Below are positions 38,084 through 49,391 of a DNA stretch of 64,000 nt, in pieces (positions within the stretch are counted from its first letter, which is position 1; every line of letters begins with the position of its first letter). This stretch comes from Salipiger mucosus DSM 16094 (GTDB taxonomy: Bacteria; Pseudomonadota; Alphaproteobacteria; Rhodobacterales; Rhodobacteraceae). Location: contig NZ_KE557274.1 of NCBI RefSeq assembly GCF_000442255.1, positions 638,452-702,451 on the forward strand, written 5' to 3'. A program made the position numbers and the translations under genes. The notes below the pieces were generated by a model. The model searched no databases. It worked only from the letters and a program-made list of their open reading frames with translations, and was not told the origin of the DNA.

Positions 38084-38932
38084 ATGAACAACTGGGACGA
38101 CCTGCGCTTTCTGGTCGCGCTGTCCAAAACCGGGACAATGACGGCGGCAGCGCGCATGCTAGGCACGAACACGGCGACCGTATCGCGGCGTATCGACCGG
38201 CTCTCCGAAGAGCTCGGCATGCCCGCCTTCGTCAAGACCTCCGAGGGCTGGCGACCCTCCGAGTCGATCTCCTCGCTGATCCAGCTCGCACAGACCTTCG
38301 ACGGTCAGTTGCAGTCGACCCTGAACTCGCAGGCCGCGGACCTCGATCGCGGGATGGTCACGCTCAGCCTCGGCTGCCTGCCCATCGTCCGGTCCCAGAT
38401 CCTCGTGCCGGGGCTCAGCCGCCGCGCCGACATGCTTGACGGCCTGCGCATTACCTTTGCCGACCGGATCTTCAAGGAAGGGCTCGGGGAAAACGATCTC
38501 GTGGTGCACGCGATCCGGCCGGAGCAGGGCCGCATCGTCGCGCGCAAGGTGGGCGTTATCGCGATGCGGCTCTACGGCTTTGCCGACGGGGTCGAAGACG
38601 GAGACTGGGCCGCGCTCGGCGAGGCACATGACCAGGCCCAGATGATGGCCGTCGCCACCGCGTTTTTCGAACGCCCGCCGCGGCTGCGGGTCGACAACAT
38701 CATGGCGCTTTACGAAATGATGAAGATCACGCGGCTGCCTGGCCCCCTGCCCGAGATCGTCGCCCGCCGGGATCCGGAGCTGGTGCCGCTCCAGCCCGAC
38801 GACGACGCGATCCTGAGCGAGTGCTGGCTCTACTACCACGAAAGCCGCCGCGCCGATCCCGGGATGCGCTGCGCCGTCGACTGGATCGTCCAGTGCTTCG
38901 AGGACGCGGGCTGCGCCCCCGCGACCTCCTGA
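38084..38932 (+). CDS. LysR family transcriptional regulator
   Basis: Regulator of 282 residues. The N-terminal helix-turn-helix (DLRFLVALSKTGTMTAAARMLGTNTATVSRRIDRLSE) is of the VtlR/GcvA-like branch. The effector domain is short and departs from the usual LysR pattern (no clear ligand-cleft signature). No Shine-Dalgarno is obvious. The neighbours offer no target; the convergent downstream gene is a peptidase. Confidence 0.85.
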   Translation: MNNWDDLRFLVALSKTGTMTAAARMLGTNTATVSRRIDRLSEELGMPAFVKTSEGWRPSESISSLIQLAQTFDGQLQSTLNSQAADLDRGMVTLSLGCLPIVRSQILVPGLSRRADMLDGLRITFADRIFKEGLGENDLVVHAIRPEQGRIVARKVGVIAMRLYGFADGVEDGDWAALGEAHDQAQMMAVATAFFERPPRLRVDNIMALYEMMKITRLPGPLPEIVARRDPELVPLQPDDDAILSECWLYYHESRRADPGMRCAVDWIVQCFEDAGCAPATS

Positions 38933-38966
38933 GGGCCGCCCTTCGGCGGCCCGCACGGGTCCCGCT

Positions 38967-40445
38967 TCAGAGACCGTAGAGCGCGCCGAACTTGGCCTCG
39001 AGATAGTCGAGCAGCGGCGCCTCGGAGGGCGCAAAGCCGCAGGCCCGCTCGATCACCTCGCGCGGCTCGTAGAGCCCGCCATGCTGCTGGACGTTCTCGC
39101 GCAGCCAGGCCGTCGCCCCGGAGGGATCGCCGGCCGCCAGCTGTGTCTCGAGGTCCGGCACCGCCTCCTGCAACGCCTTGAGCAGGCAGCCCGCGTAGAC
39201 GTTGCCCAGGCTGTAGGTCGGGAAATAGCCGAAAAGCCCGGCCGACCAATGAACGTCCTGCAGCACCCCGTCCGAGGGCTTGTCGACCGCGAAACCGAAG
39301 TCGGCGTGGAACCGGTCGTTCCAGGCCGTCTCGAGATCGGCCACCTGCAGGTCGCCCGAAATCAGCGCCTGTTCGAGGTCGAAGCGCAGCAGCACGTGCA
39401 GGTTGTACTGCACCTCGTCCGCCTCGGTGCGGATATAGCCGTTCCGCACGCGGTTCACTGCCGCGTAGAAGGCCTCGGGTCCGTCGAGACCCAGCTCGCC
39501 GAAGGTCTCGCCAAACTGCCCGTACAACCAGCCGGTGAAGGCGCGGCTGCGGCCAAGCTGGTTCTCGTAGATCCGGCTCTGGCTCTCGTGCACGCCCATC
39601 GAGACGCCCTGCCCCAGCGGTGTGAAGCGGTAATTGCCCCGGATCGCCTGCTCGTAGGTCGCGTGGCCGGTCTCGTGTATGGTCGAGTAGAGGCAGTTGA
39701 ACGGATCGAGCGCATTGGTCCGCGTGGTGATGCGCACGTCGTCGCCCGAGCCCGAGCTGAAGGGATGCACCGCCTTGTCGATGCGCCCCCGGCTCATGTC
39801 GTAGCCGAAGCACTGCGCCACTTTCCGCGTGAGCGCCATCTGCGCCGTCTCGTCGAAGGTACCGTGCAGCGCCGGCGGCTCCGGCCGCTCGAGGATCGCC
39901 TGCCGCAGCGCCACCAGCCGCGGCCGCAGCGCACCGAACATCGCTTTCAGCTCGGCCGCCGTGGCGCCGGGCTCGAAATCGTCGAGCAGCGCGTCGTAGA
40001 CATCGCCCCCGGCGGCCAGCGCCGCGCCCTCCTCGCGCTTCAGTGCGACCACCTCGGCCAGCACCGGCGCGAAGGCCTGGAAATCGTCGTCGGCCCGGGC
40101 CTCGGCCCAGGTGCGGTGCGAGCGGCTGGTCAGCCGGGCAAGGTCGGCGGCCAGCTTCGCCGGCACCTTGTTCGCGCGGCGGAAACTGCGCGCGATGTGG
40201 CGCACCTGCGCCTGCCCCTCGGCATCCAGCGTCTGCGGGTCGATCGCGGCCAGCCACTCGCCGATGCGCGGATCGGTGCGCCGCGCGTGCAGCACGCTCT
40301 CCATCGCGGCCATCTCCTCGGAGCGCTGGTCGCCCGCGCCGCGCGGCATCATGGTCTCCTGGTCCCAGCCGAGCCGCCCCGCGACCTGTGCCAGCGCACC
40401 GGTCTCGCGTTCGAAGCTCATGAGGTCGTCGTAGGCGCTTGTCAT
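38967..40445 (-). CDS. Carboxypeptidase M32 (Taq type)
   Basis: Cytosolic zinc metallocarboxypeptidase, 492 residues, the usual length. The HExxH motif is HETGH (STIHETGHATYEQAI) with downstream glutamate in SMGVHESQSRIYEN. Family signatures GRLGWDQETMMPRGA and LFGYFPTYSLGN are present. ATG 40445 overlaps the ctaA stop (ATGA), so its translation is coupled to ctaA; the frameshift in ctaA may therefore reduce its expression. Confidence 0.93.
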   Translation of the reverse strand: MTSAYDDLMSFERETGALAQVAGRLGWDQETMMPRGAGDQRSEEMAAMESVLHARRTDPRIGEWLAAIDPQTLDAEGQAQVRHIARSFRRANKVPAKLAADLARLTSRSHRTWAEARADDDFQAFAPVLAEVVALKREEGAALAAGGDVYDALLDDFEPGATAAELKAMFGALRPRLVALRQAILERPEPPALHGTFDETAQMALTRKVAQCFGYDMSRGRIDKAVHPFSSGSGDDVRITTRTNALDPFNCLYSTIHETGHATYEQAIRGNYRFTPLGQGVSMGVHESQSRIYENQLGRSRAFTGWLYGQFGETFGELGLDGPEAFYAAVNRVRNGYIRTEADEVQYNLHVLLRFDLEQALISGDLQVADLETAWNDRFHADFGFAVDKPSDGVLQDVHWSAGLFGYFPTYSLGNVYAGCLLKALQEAVPDLETQLAAGDPSGATAWLRENVQQHGGLYEPREVIERACGFAPSEAPLLDYLEAKFGALYGL

Positions 40446-41585
40446 GCGGTCCCCCGGATGGATTGTGCCTTGGGATATTGCGCCCCGAAGCGGGCGCGCA
40501 GGATCAGCACCCAGAGCACGACGGCCCCGATCTGGTGCGTGATCGCGATGTGAAGCGGCGCGATATAGAGCACCGTGGCGATCCCCAGCACGAGCTGCAC
40601 CAGCAGCATCGCCATCACCGCGTTGAAGCGGAAACGCGTGTCGGCATTGGCCGAGCGGCGCCCGCGCAGCCAGACGACCACGCCGAAAACGAAGAGCAGG
40701 TAACCCGCGATCCGGTGCATGAACTGCACCAGCCCCGGGTCCTCGAAGAAGTTGCGCCAGACCGGCTGCAGCTCGAAGGGCCGCGGCGGAAAGAAACCGC
40801 CCGCCATGAGCGGCCAGTCTGTAAAGGTCCGCCCCGCGTCGATGCCCGCGACCAGCGCGCCCAGCAGGATCTGCAGCATCGCGAAATGCATGAGGCCGGT
40901 GCCCATGGAAAAGAGCTTGCCCTCGCGCGCCCGCCGCGCCTGCATGAGGTCCCGCTCGCTGCGGCCCAGCAGGAAGATGTCCCAGGCCAGCACCCCGAGG
41001 ATGACGAAGGCGAGGCCCAGGTGAATCGCCAGCCGGTAGGAAGCCACGTCGAGCATCTCGCCCGAGAGCCCCGAGGAGACCATCCACCAGCCGACGGCGC
41101 CCTGCAGCCCGCCAAGCGCGCCCGGGATCAGCAGCCGCCCGGTCCAGCCCGGCGGCATCTTCCGCGTCACGAGGAAGCCAAGGAAGCCAAGGGCCCAGAC
41201 CAGGCCGATCACGCGCCCGAGCTGCCGGTGGCTCCACTCCCACCAGTAGATGTACTCGAACTCCGCGAGCGTCATGTTCTTGTTCTGCAGCTGGAATTCG
41301 GGGATCTCCTGGTAGAGCGCGAACTCCGCCTCCCAGTCCTCCTGCGACAGCGGCGGCAGCGCGCCGGAGACCGGCTTCCACTCGGTGATCGACAGCCCGC
41401 TGTCGGTGAGCCGCGTGAGCCCGCCCACGGCGATCATCACCACAACGAGCGCGAAAAAGCACCATCAGCCAGGCCCGCACGGCGCCGCGCGCGCCGCCGC
41501 GCCCCCGGTCGATCATGCCGCCCCGCGGGGCGCTCTCCGGGGCCTTCTCGCCCACGTCCTCGAACAGCTTGCGGTTTGCCGCCAT
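40442..41585 (-). pseudogene. ctaA: Heme A synthase (CtaA/Cox15), broken by a single-base frameshift
   Basis: Haem O to haem A monooxygenase for aa3-type cytochrome oxidase, membrane protein of about 380 residues. The N-terminus begins at 41585 (MAANRKLFEDVGEK) behind GGAGGCAGG. The frame then reaches WLMVLF and shifts at five consecutive A residues on the plus strand (41454-41458). With four instead of five, the protein continues seamlessly as ALVVVMIAVGGLTRLTD. The rest (about 333 residues) is intact and has the conserved helices and histidines (YRLAIHLGLAF, FMHRIAGYLL, HIAITHQIGA). It is either a homopolymer sequencing or assembly error or a real mutation. Confidence 0.9.
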
Positions 41586-41679
41586 GGCCTGCCTCCGTGA
41601 TACCGCGCGGACACTAGGGGGGGCGCACCGGCGCCCGCAACCCTGCCGCGATGTCGCATGCGGCGGGCCGGGCCGCGCC

Positions 41680-42423
41680 TCAGCCGCGCTCCTTCCAGCG
41701 CACCATCTGCCGCATGACGCCGTGCAGCGTCTTCACGTCTTCCCGCGTGAGCGGCATCCGGCTCCAGAGGTTGCGCAGCGTGAGCTTCATCGCCGCCGCC
41801 TTGTGGTCGGGAAAAAAGAACCCCGCCTCGTCCAGCCGCCCCTCGTAGTGCTCGGCCAGTTTCTCGACCTCGATCGTGCTGGCCCACTCCGCGCCGGCGA
41901 GCTCCACGCGCTCGTCCACGACCTCGCCCGCCGCGCGTCGCCACTCGTAGGCACAAAGCAGCACGCATTGCGCCAGGTTCAGAGAGGGAAATTCCGGGTT
42001 CACCGGCACCGAGATGATGCCGTTGGCCACCGCCACGTCGGCATTCTCCAGCCCCGCGCGCTCGGGCCCGAACAGCACCGCCACCCGGCCGCCCGCGTCG
42101 ATCCGCTCGCGCGCGGCGCGCATGGCGGCCTCGGGCGAATAGACCGGCTTGGTCATCCCCCGCGCCCGCGCCGTCGTCGCCAGCACCAGATCGCAATCCC
42201 CCACCGCCTCGGGCACATCCTGCGACAGCTGCGCCCCGTCCAGCAGCCGCCCCGCGCCCGAGGCCATGGCCACCGAGGCCGGGTTCGGCCAGCCGTCGCG
42301 CGGCTCCACCAGACGCATCCGGTCGAGCCCGAAATTCCACATCGCCCGCGCCGCCGCGCCGATATTCTCGCCCATCTGGGGCCGCACCAGCACGAAGGCC
42401 GGCTGTCCCTGTTCGCCTGTCAT
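41680..42423 (-). CDS. tRNA (cytidine/uridine-2'-O-)-methyltransferase TrmJ family
   Basis: SPOUT-class RNA 2'-O-methyltransferase, TrmJ/RNA methyltransferase group 1, 247 residues. The knot region shows FVLVRPQMGENIGAAARAM, VLFGPERAGLEN and ISVPVNPEFPSLNLAQ, all typical of the TrmH/SpoU fold. The C-terminal region is an extra helical domain. GAGAGG precedes ATG 42423. Divergent from the ThiE-like gene, with repeat copy C between. Confidence 0.88.
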   Translation of the reverse strand: MTGEQGQPAFVLVRPQMGENIGAAARAMWNFGLDRMRLVEPRDGWPNPASVAMASGAGRLLDGAQLSQDVPEAVGDCDLVLATTARARGMTKPVYSPEAAMRAARERIDAGGRVAVLFGPERAGLENADVAVANGIISVPVNPEFPSLNLAQCVLLCAYEWRRAAGEVVDERVELAGAEWASTIEVEKLAEHYEGRLDEAGFFFPDHKAAAMKLTLRNLWSRMPLTREDVKTLHGVMRQMVRWKERG

Positions 42424-42478
42424 GGCATCCTCTCGTCGATGCGCCCATCTAGGCCCCGGTCGCGACGAGGGCAAGCAG

Positions 42479-42525
42479 GCATCTTCTGGCCGCAAATATC
42501 CCCGCCGGAGGCACACGCCGCCGGC
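42479..42525 (+). repeat. Dispersed intergenic repeat, copy C
   Basis: Core with TCTTCTGGC and AAATATCCC (42479-42503), then a near-perfect hairpin GCCGGAGGC-4 nt-GCCGCCGGC (one A/G mismatch, 42504-42525). It lies in the divergent gap between trmJ and the ThiE-like gene. No second hairpin follows. Confidence 0.65.
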
Positions 42526-42645
42526 TCCCTCGCGCAGCATACCGCACGGGCAGGCCACCCGCGGCACGGCCGAAAAACCGCGCGCCCCCTTGGCGTCCCG
42601 GCGCAGGCCGCGATATAGGGGCCCGACCATCCAAGGAGCCGCGCC

Positions 42646-43266
42646 ATGGCAGAGACCGACCAGCCCCAGATCTACCTGATCACCCCGCCGGAATTCGATC
42701 CCTCGAGCTTCCCGGAGCGGCTCTCGCGGGTGCTGGACGCGGCCGATATCGCCTGCATCCGCCTCGCGCTCGCCACCCGCGACGAGGACCGCCTGCTGCG
42801 CGCCGCCGATGCGGTGCGCGAGGTGGCGCATCGCCACGACGTGGCGCTTGTCATCGACACCCACGTGGTGCTGGCGCAGCGGCTGGGCCTCGACGGCGTG
42901 CACCTGCCCGACGGCGCGCGCGGCGTGCGCCATGCGCGCAAGGAGCTCGGCCCCGACGCCATCGTCGGCGCCTACTGCGGCGCCTCGCGGCACGACGGGC
43001 TGACGGCGGGCGAGACCGGCGCCGACTACGTCTCCTTCGGCCCGGTCGGCGGCACGGCCCTGGGCGACGGCACGCTGGCCGAGCGGGAGCTCTTCGAGTG
43101 GTGGTCGGCGATGATCGAACTGCCGGTCGTGGCCGAGGGCGGCCTCACCCCCGAGGTCGTGGCCTCCCTCGCGCCGGTGACCGACTTCTTCGCCGTGGGC
43201 GAGGAGATCTGGAGCGCCGAGGACCCGGTGGCGGCCCTGCACGATCTGACGGAGGCGATGGGCTGA
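42646..43266 (+). CDS. ThiE-like thiamine phosphate synthase family protein
   Basis: TIM-barrel protein of the ThiE/TenI superfamily, 206 residues. Recognisable pieces are IYLITPPEF, GADYVSFGPVGGTALG, VVAEGGLTPE and VTDFFAVGEEIW. In canonical ThiE the pyrophosphate loop reads GPIFPT; here it is GPVGGT, so substrate handling may differ. It may be a divergent paralogue rather than the housekeeping thiamine phosphate synthase. Convergent with olsA, four bases apart. Confidence 0.75.
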   Translation: MAETDQPQIYLITPPEFDPSSFPERLSRVLDAADIACIRLALATRDEDRLLRAADAVREVAHRHDVALVIDTHVVLAQRLGLDGVHLPDGARGVRHARKELGPDAIVGAYCGASRHDGLTAGETGADYVSFGPVGGTALGDGTLAERELFEWWSAMIELPVVAEGGLTPEVVASLAPVTDFFAVGEEIWSAEDPVAALHDLTEAMG

Positions 43267-43269
43267 GGC

Positions 43270-44103
43270 TCAGGCCTCGGTCCCGGGATGAGCGGCGCGC
43301 ACCTGCTCCTCGAGATGCCGCGCCAGCGACTTGCGGTTGGGATGCGCGTCGACGCGCACCGGCGCATGGTAGACCAGTTCGATCCCGCCCTGCCGCCAGC
43401 GTCCCAGCACCGCCAGAAGGTGGTCGGCAAGGCTCATCCCGCCCCACCAGCCATAGAAGCGCGGGTCCTGTCCCGGCGGCGGATGATAGATCACCGTGAC
43501 CGCCTGCACCTGGATCTCGTGCTTCAGCTCCGGCACGAAGAACGCCTGGAAGAGCGTTGACTTGAAAGGAAGAACCCGGATTCCGTCCGACGAGGTTCCC
43601 TCCGGGAAGAACAGCAGCCGGTGACCGTGCAGAAGCCGCCGCTCGAAGAGCGCGGTCTGCGCGGCGGCGTCGCGCCGCTCCCGCGTGATGAAGACCGTGC
43701 CCACCAGCCGCGCCAGCCCGCCCACCAGCGGCCAGCCCGAGACCTCGGCCTTGGACACGAAGTAGACGGTCTTGCGGGCGTTGAGCGCGAAGATGTCCAG
43801 CCAGGACGAATGGTTCGCCACCACGGCGCCCGGCCCGCGCATGCGCGGTCCCCGCACGGTAAACCCGATCCCCATGATCGCGAGACAGCTGCGCGAAACC
43901 GCCCGCGTGATATGCGGCGTCCAGGGCCGGACCTCGCCGTGTATCGGACGTTCGATCACGCGCAGCGGCACCATGACCACCACGCCGAGACCGATGGCGG
44001 CCAGCATCAGCAGCGCACGCGGCACCACCAGCAGCCAACCCGCCGGCCCGGGACGCGGCGGCGTCATCTCGTCACCCTGCCAGGTCGGGCCGGCCTCGCT
44101 CAT
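43270..44103 (-). CDS. olsA: 1-acyl-sn-glycerol-3-phosphate / lyso-ornithine lipid acyltransferase
   Basis: O-acyltransferase, second step of ornithine-lipid synthesis, 277 residues. One N-terminal transmembrane region (about 20-50) precedes the PlsC domain with HX4D as NHSSWLDI and motif III FPEGTSSDG. The gene order olsB-olsA and the four-base overlap (ATGA) identify it. The same enzyme may acylate lyso-glutamine lipid. Confidence 0.88.
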   Translation of the reverse strand: MSEAGPTWQGDEMTPPRPGPAGWLLVVPRALLMLAAIGLGVVVMVPLRVIERPIHGEVRPWTPHITRAVSRSCLAIMGIGFTVRGPRMRGPGAVVANHSSWLDIFALNARKTVYFVSKAEVSGWPLVGGLARLVGTVFITRERRDAAAQTALFERRLLHGHRLLFFPEGTSSDGIRVLPFKSTLFQAFFVPELKHEIQVQAVTVIYHPPPGQDPRFYGWWGGMSLADHLLAVLGRWRQGGIELVYHAPVRVDAHPNRKSLARHLEEQVRAAHPGTEA

Positions 44104-44858
44104 GCCCGCCCCCGCGTATAGATGCCCGCCGCCCGGGCGTTGAGCCGCGCGGTGTCCATGATCAGGCAGACGTCCGTGGTGTTGAAGGCATGGTCCACGA
44201 AGGCGCCCTCGCCGACCGTGCCGCCAAGCCGCAGATAGCCCTTGATCAGCGCCGGCGTCTCCAGCATGGCGCGGCGGCGGTCGATCTTCTCCGGCGGCAG
44301 CAGGTCCATGCGCTGGAACTCTCGAGCCCGCACACGCAGCTCAGGCGGCGCGAGGTGGCGCGCGTGCAGCAGCGAAAGCTGGTGCGCCAGCCGGGCCACG
44401 TCGGTGCCGTGGAACGACGCCGTGCCGAAGAGCAACTCGATCCCGTGGCTCTCGACGTAGCCCGCCAGCGCCTGCCACATGTGCATGACGCCGGCCCCGC
44501 CGCGATAGTCGGGATGCAGGCAGGAGCGTCCCAGCTCCAGCAGCTGCCGGCCGGTGGCATGCAGCGGCGCGAGATCGTATTCGCCCTCGGTGTAGAAGCC
44601 GCCCGCCGCGCGCGCCTGGTCTGCGCGCATCAGCCGGTAGGCCCCGACGACGGCACCATCGCGCGCGGCATCGGTCAGGATCAGGTGGTCCGCGATGTCG
44701 TCGAAGGCGTCCCGCTCGATCCGCCGGGCGTGGTCCACCGAGGGGCCGCCGCCGCCCAGCTCCTCCACGAAGACCGCGTAGCGCAGGCGCTGCGCCGCCT
44801 CGACCTCCGCCGCGCTCTCGGCCAGCCGCGCCGTGAATTCCCTGTTATCGAGCGCCAT
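44100..44858 (-). CDS. olsB: L-ornithine N-alpha-acyltransferase
   Basis: GNAT-type enzyme that N-acylates ornithine with 3-hydroxyacyl-ACP, 252 residues. Typical segments are RLRYAVFVEELGGGG, LLELGRSCLHPDYR, LLFGTASFHGTDVA and LIKGYLRLGG. Start 44858 follows GAGGAG; a longer frame to 44945 is atypical. A CtrA-like site lies about 90 bases upstream. The paralogue at 7.4 kb shares this organisation. Confidence 0.9.
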   Translation of the reverse strand: MALDNREFTARLAESAAEVEAAQRLRYAVFVEELGGGGPSVDHARRIERDAFDDIADHLILTDAARDGAVVGAYRLMRADQARAAGGFYTEGEYDLAPLHATGRQLLELGRSCLHPDYRGGAGVMHMWQALAGYVESHGIELLFGTASFHGTDVARLAHQLSLLHARHLAPPELRVRAREFQRMDLLPPEKIDRRRAMLETPALIKGYLRLGGTVGEGAFVDHAFNTTDVCLIMDTARLNARAAGIYTRGRA

Positions 44859-44948
44859 CCCGCTCCTCGCAGTGATCTGCGGCGGTTCTAGTGCGGGTCC
44901 GGGAAAAGGAAAACCGCTTTTCTCGCCCGCCGCCGGAGGGTGCATCGG

Positions 44949-44964
44949 TTAACCATTCAGTAAC
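44949..44964 (-). promoter_or_regulatory. CtrA-like binding site upstream of olsBA
   Basis: TTAA-N7-GTAAC, one base off the CtrA consensus TTAA-N7-TTAAC, in the 121-base gap before olsB. ChpT, which feeds the CtrA phosphorelay, is encoded 230 bases away. Sequence match only. Confidence 0.4.
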
Positions 44965-44979
44965 CAAACGGCGCCTAGC

Positions 44980-45162
44980 CTAGTCCTCGATGACGGGCAT
45001 CAGTGTGACCCGCGTGCCATCGACCACGACCTTGCCTTCCTCGCGGAAGTTGACGGTGATGCGCCCGCCGATGTTGGATTGCACTTGTCCGGTGCCCCAG
45101 TCGGGGCGTTCGGGATGCATGACCAGCATCCCCGGTTCGAGCAGTGCGTTCAGATCGTCCAT
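44980..45162 (-). CDS. DUF3553 domain protein
   Basis: Sixty-residue DUF3553 protein of unknown function. The compact SH3-like fold is suggested by LEPGMLVMHPERPDWGTGQVQSNIGGRITVNF. The same domain is found fused to UvrD-type helicases. GGAGGCGAC precedes the ATG. It is divergent from chpT with only 26 bases between them. Confidence 0.85.
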   Translation of the reverse strand: MDDLNALLEPGMLVMHPERPDWGTGQVQSNIGGRITVNFREEGKVVVDGTRVTLMPVIED

Positions 45163-45188
45163 GTCGCCTCCAGTCCAGGGAGTTCCAA

Positions 45189-45800
45189 GTGTCGGAAGAT
45201 AGCGCCAAACTCGCCAGCCTGGTAGGGTCGCGGCTCTGTCATGATCTCGTGAGCCCGGTCGGAGCGATCGGCAACGGGCTCGAACTGATCGCCCTCTCCG
45301 GCGCGCCCGGCGCCGACGAGATGGCGCTGATCGAGGACAGCTGCGCCTCGGCCCGGGCGCGGATCAACTTCTTCCGCGTCGCCTTCGGCCATGCCTCGGC
45401 AGAGCAGATGGTCGGGCGCAACGAGGCCGGCAAGCTGCTGGCCGAGCTGGGCGCCGGCGGGCGTCTCGCGGCGGACTGGAGCGCGCCCGGCGACGCGCCG
45501 CGCCGCGAGGTGCAGCTTGCCTACCTGGCCTACCTCTGCTGCGAAAGCGCGCTGCCCCAGGGCGGCACGGTCAGGATCGAGCGGGCCGACCCCGGCGCAT
45601 GGCGGATCACCGGAACGGGCCCGCGCATCTCGGTCGAACCCGGGATCTGGGCCCAGCTCTCGACCACGTCGCTTGTCCCCGAGATGACGCCGGCACGGGT
45701 TCATTTCGCCTGCCTCGCGCGGCTTGCCTCCGAGAGGGGCAAGATCCTGCGCGCCATGCCCGGCGAGGCCGCGGTCACGATCGAGCTGCTGCCCGCGTGA
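45189..45800 (+). CDS. chpT: ChpT-family histidine phosphotransferase
   Basis: Phosphotransfer protein that shuttles phosphate from CckA to CtrA and CpdR in alphaproteobacteria, 203 residues. The phosphorylatable His18 is in SRLCHDLVSPVGAIGNGLE. The C-terminal half is a degenerate histidine-kinase ATPase-like fold. GTG 45189 follows AGGGAG. It is oriented away from DUF3553 and converges on proA. Confidence 0.88.
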   Translation: MSEDSAKLASLVGSRLCHDLVSPVGAIGNGLELIALSGAPGADEMALIEDSCASARARINFFRVAFGHASAEQMVGRNEAGKLLAELGAGGRLAADWSAPGDAPRREVQLAYLAYLCCESALPQGGTVRIERADPGAWRITGTGPRISVEPGIWAQLSTTSLVPEMTPARVHFACLARLASERGKILRAMPGEAAVTIELLPA

Positions 45801-45821
45801 CCGCGCCCCCGCGCAAGGCGA

Positions 45822-47087
45822 TCAGGACCGCACGGCGCCGTCCGCGCGCACGACGTACTTGAAGCTCGTCAGCTGCTCGGCGCCCACGGGGCCGCGCGCG
45901 TGCATCTTGCCGGTGGCGATGCCGATCTCGGCGCCCATGCCGAACTCGCCGCCGTCGGCGAACTGAGTCGAGGCGTTGACCATCACGATGGCGCTGTCGA
46001 CCCGCTCGACGAAGCGGTCGATGGCGGCCTGGTCCTCGGCAAGGATGCAGTCGGTGTGATCCGAGCCGTACTGCCGGATATGCGCGATGGCAGCATCCTC
46101 GTCCTCGACCACGCGCGCGGCGATGATGGTGTCGAGGAACTCGCGCCCCCAGTCGTCCTCAACAGCCGCATGGGTCCCGGAGATGGCCTGCAGCGTCTCG
46201 TCCGCGCGCACCTCGACGCCCGCGTCGATCAGGGCGTGGATCACGCCCTGCCCGATGGTGTCGACCGCGTCCCGGTGGATCAGCAGGCACTCGGCCGCGC
46301 CGCAGATCCCGGTGCGCCGGGTCTTGGCGTTGAGCACCACCTCGAGCGCCTTCGCCGGGTCGGCCGATGCGTCGATGTAGATGTGCACGATCCCCTCGAG
46401 GTGGGCAAAGACCGGCACCCGCGCCTCGCGCTGGACGAGCCCCACGAGCCCCTTGCCGCCGCGTGGCACGATGACGTCGATGGTGTCGGTCATGCCCAGC
46501 ATCTCGCTCACCGCCGCGCGGTCGCGGGTGGGCACGCGCTGGACCGCGTCCTCGGGCAGGCCCGCGCCGCAAAGGCCCTCGACAAGGCATTCGTGGATCG
46601 CCGCCGAGGAATGAAAGCTCTCCGAGCCGCCGCGCAGGATCACCGCGTTGCCCGACTTCAGGCAGAGCGCGCCGGCATCTGCGGTCACGTTGGGCCGCGA
46701 TTCGTAGATCACGCCCACCACGCCCAGCGGCGTGCGCACGCGCTGGATGTGCAGCCCCGAAGGCTGCTCCCACTCGGCGATGACCTGACCGACCGGGTCC
46801 GCCTGCGCCGCGATGGCACGCAGGCTGTCGCGGATCGCGGCGATTCGCGTCTCGTCCAGCATCAGCCGGTCCATCATCGCGTCCGACAGGCCCTTGTCGC
46901 GGCCGAACTCGAGATCCTTGGCGTTGGCCTCGACGATCTCGGCGCGCCGGGTCCAGAGCGCATCGGCCGCGGCCTCCAGCGCCTGCGTCTTGCGCTCTGG
47001 CGGGGCATAGGCCAGTTCCGCCGCCGCCGCACGGGCGCGCGCGCCGATGTCGCTCATCATGGCGTGGATGTCGGTGCCGTCCTTCAT
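45822..47087 (-). CDS. proA: Gamma-glutamyl phosphate reductase
   Basis: Second enzyme of proline synthesis, 421 residues. Aldehyde-dehydrogenase fold with [22 protein letters not shown], the catalytic cysteine in [13 protein letters not shown] and [21 protein letters not shown] near the C-terminus. GAGGAGGG precedes the ATG. It follows proB in the same direction with an 85-base gap. Confidence 0.95.
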   Translation of the reverse strand: MKDGTDIHAMMSDIGARARAAAAELAYAPPERKTQALEAAADALWTRRAEIVEANAKDLEFGRDKGLSDAMMDRLMLDETRIAAIRDSLRAIAAQADPVGQVIAEWEQPSGLHIQRVRTPLGVVGVIYESRPNVTADAGALCLKSGNAVILRGGSESFHSSAAIHECLVEGLCGAGLPEDAVQRVPTRDRAAVSEMLGMTDTIDVIVPRGGKGLVGLVQREARVPVFAHLEGIVHIYIDASADPAKALEVVLNAKTRRTGICGAAECLLIHRDAVDTIGQGVIHALIDAGVEVRADETLQAISGTHAAVEDDWGREFLDTIIAARVVEDEDAAIAHIRQYGSDHTDCILAEDQAAIDRFVERVDSAIVMVNASTQFADGGEFGMGAEIGIATGKMHARGPVGAEQLTSFKYVVRADGAVRS

Positions 47088-47172
47088 GGCCTTGCCCTCC
47101 TCAGGCGTTCCGCGTGAGCCGCGCTTATAACGCGCGTGTCCCGCGCCGCAAAGCCCCGGCGAACGCGAGGCC

Positions 47173-49334
<2,162 letters not shown>

Positions 49335-49391
49335 TTACAGGCTGCGCCGCGATCTCTCAAGCGCCCGTTGGCGTTGCCCTGCCCCCGATGC

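Noticed and set aside
41513..42448. A second minus-strand frame over the TrmJ gene
   Set aside because: Out of frame with the TrmJ family signature and rich in Arg/Ala.
42424..42645. TPP riboswitch before the ThiE-like gene
   Set aside because: The conserved THI-box bases are not present; the gap is occupied by repeat copy C.
44866..44975. Possible Pho box before olsB (11-base repeats with TGGTTA)
   Set aside because: The units lack the TGTCA core, and the CtrA-like pattern explains the same bases better.
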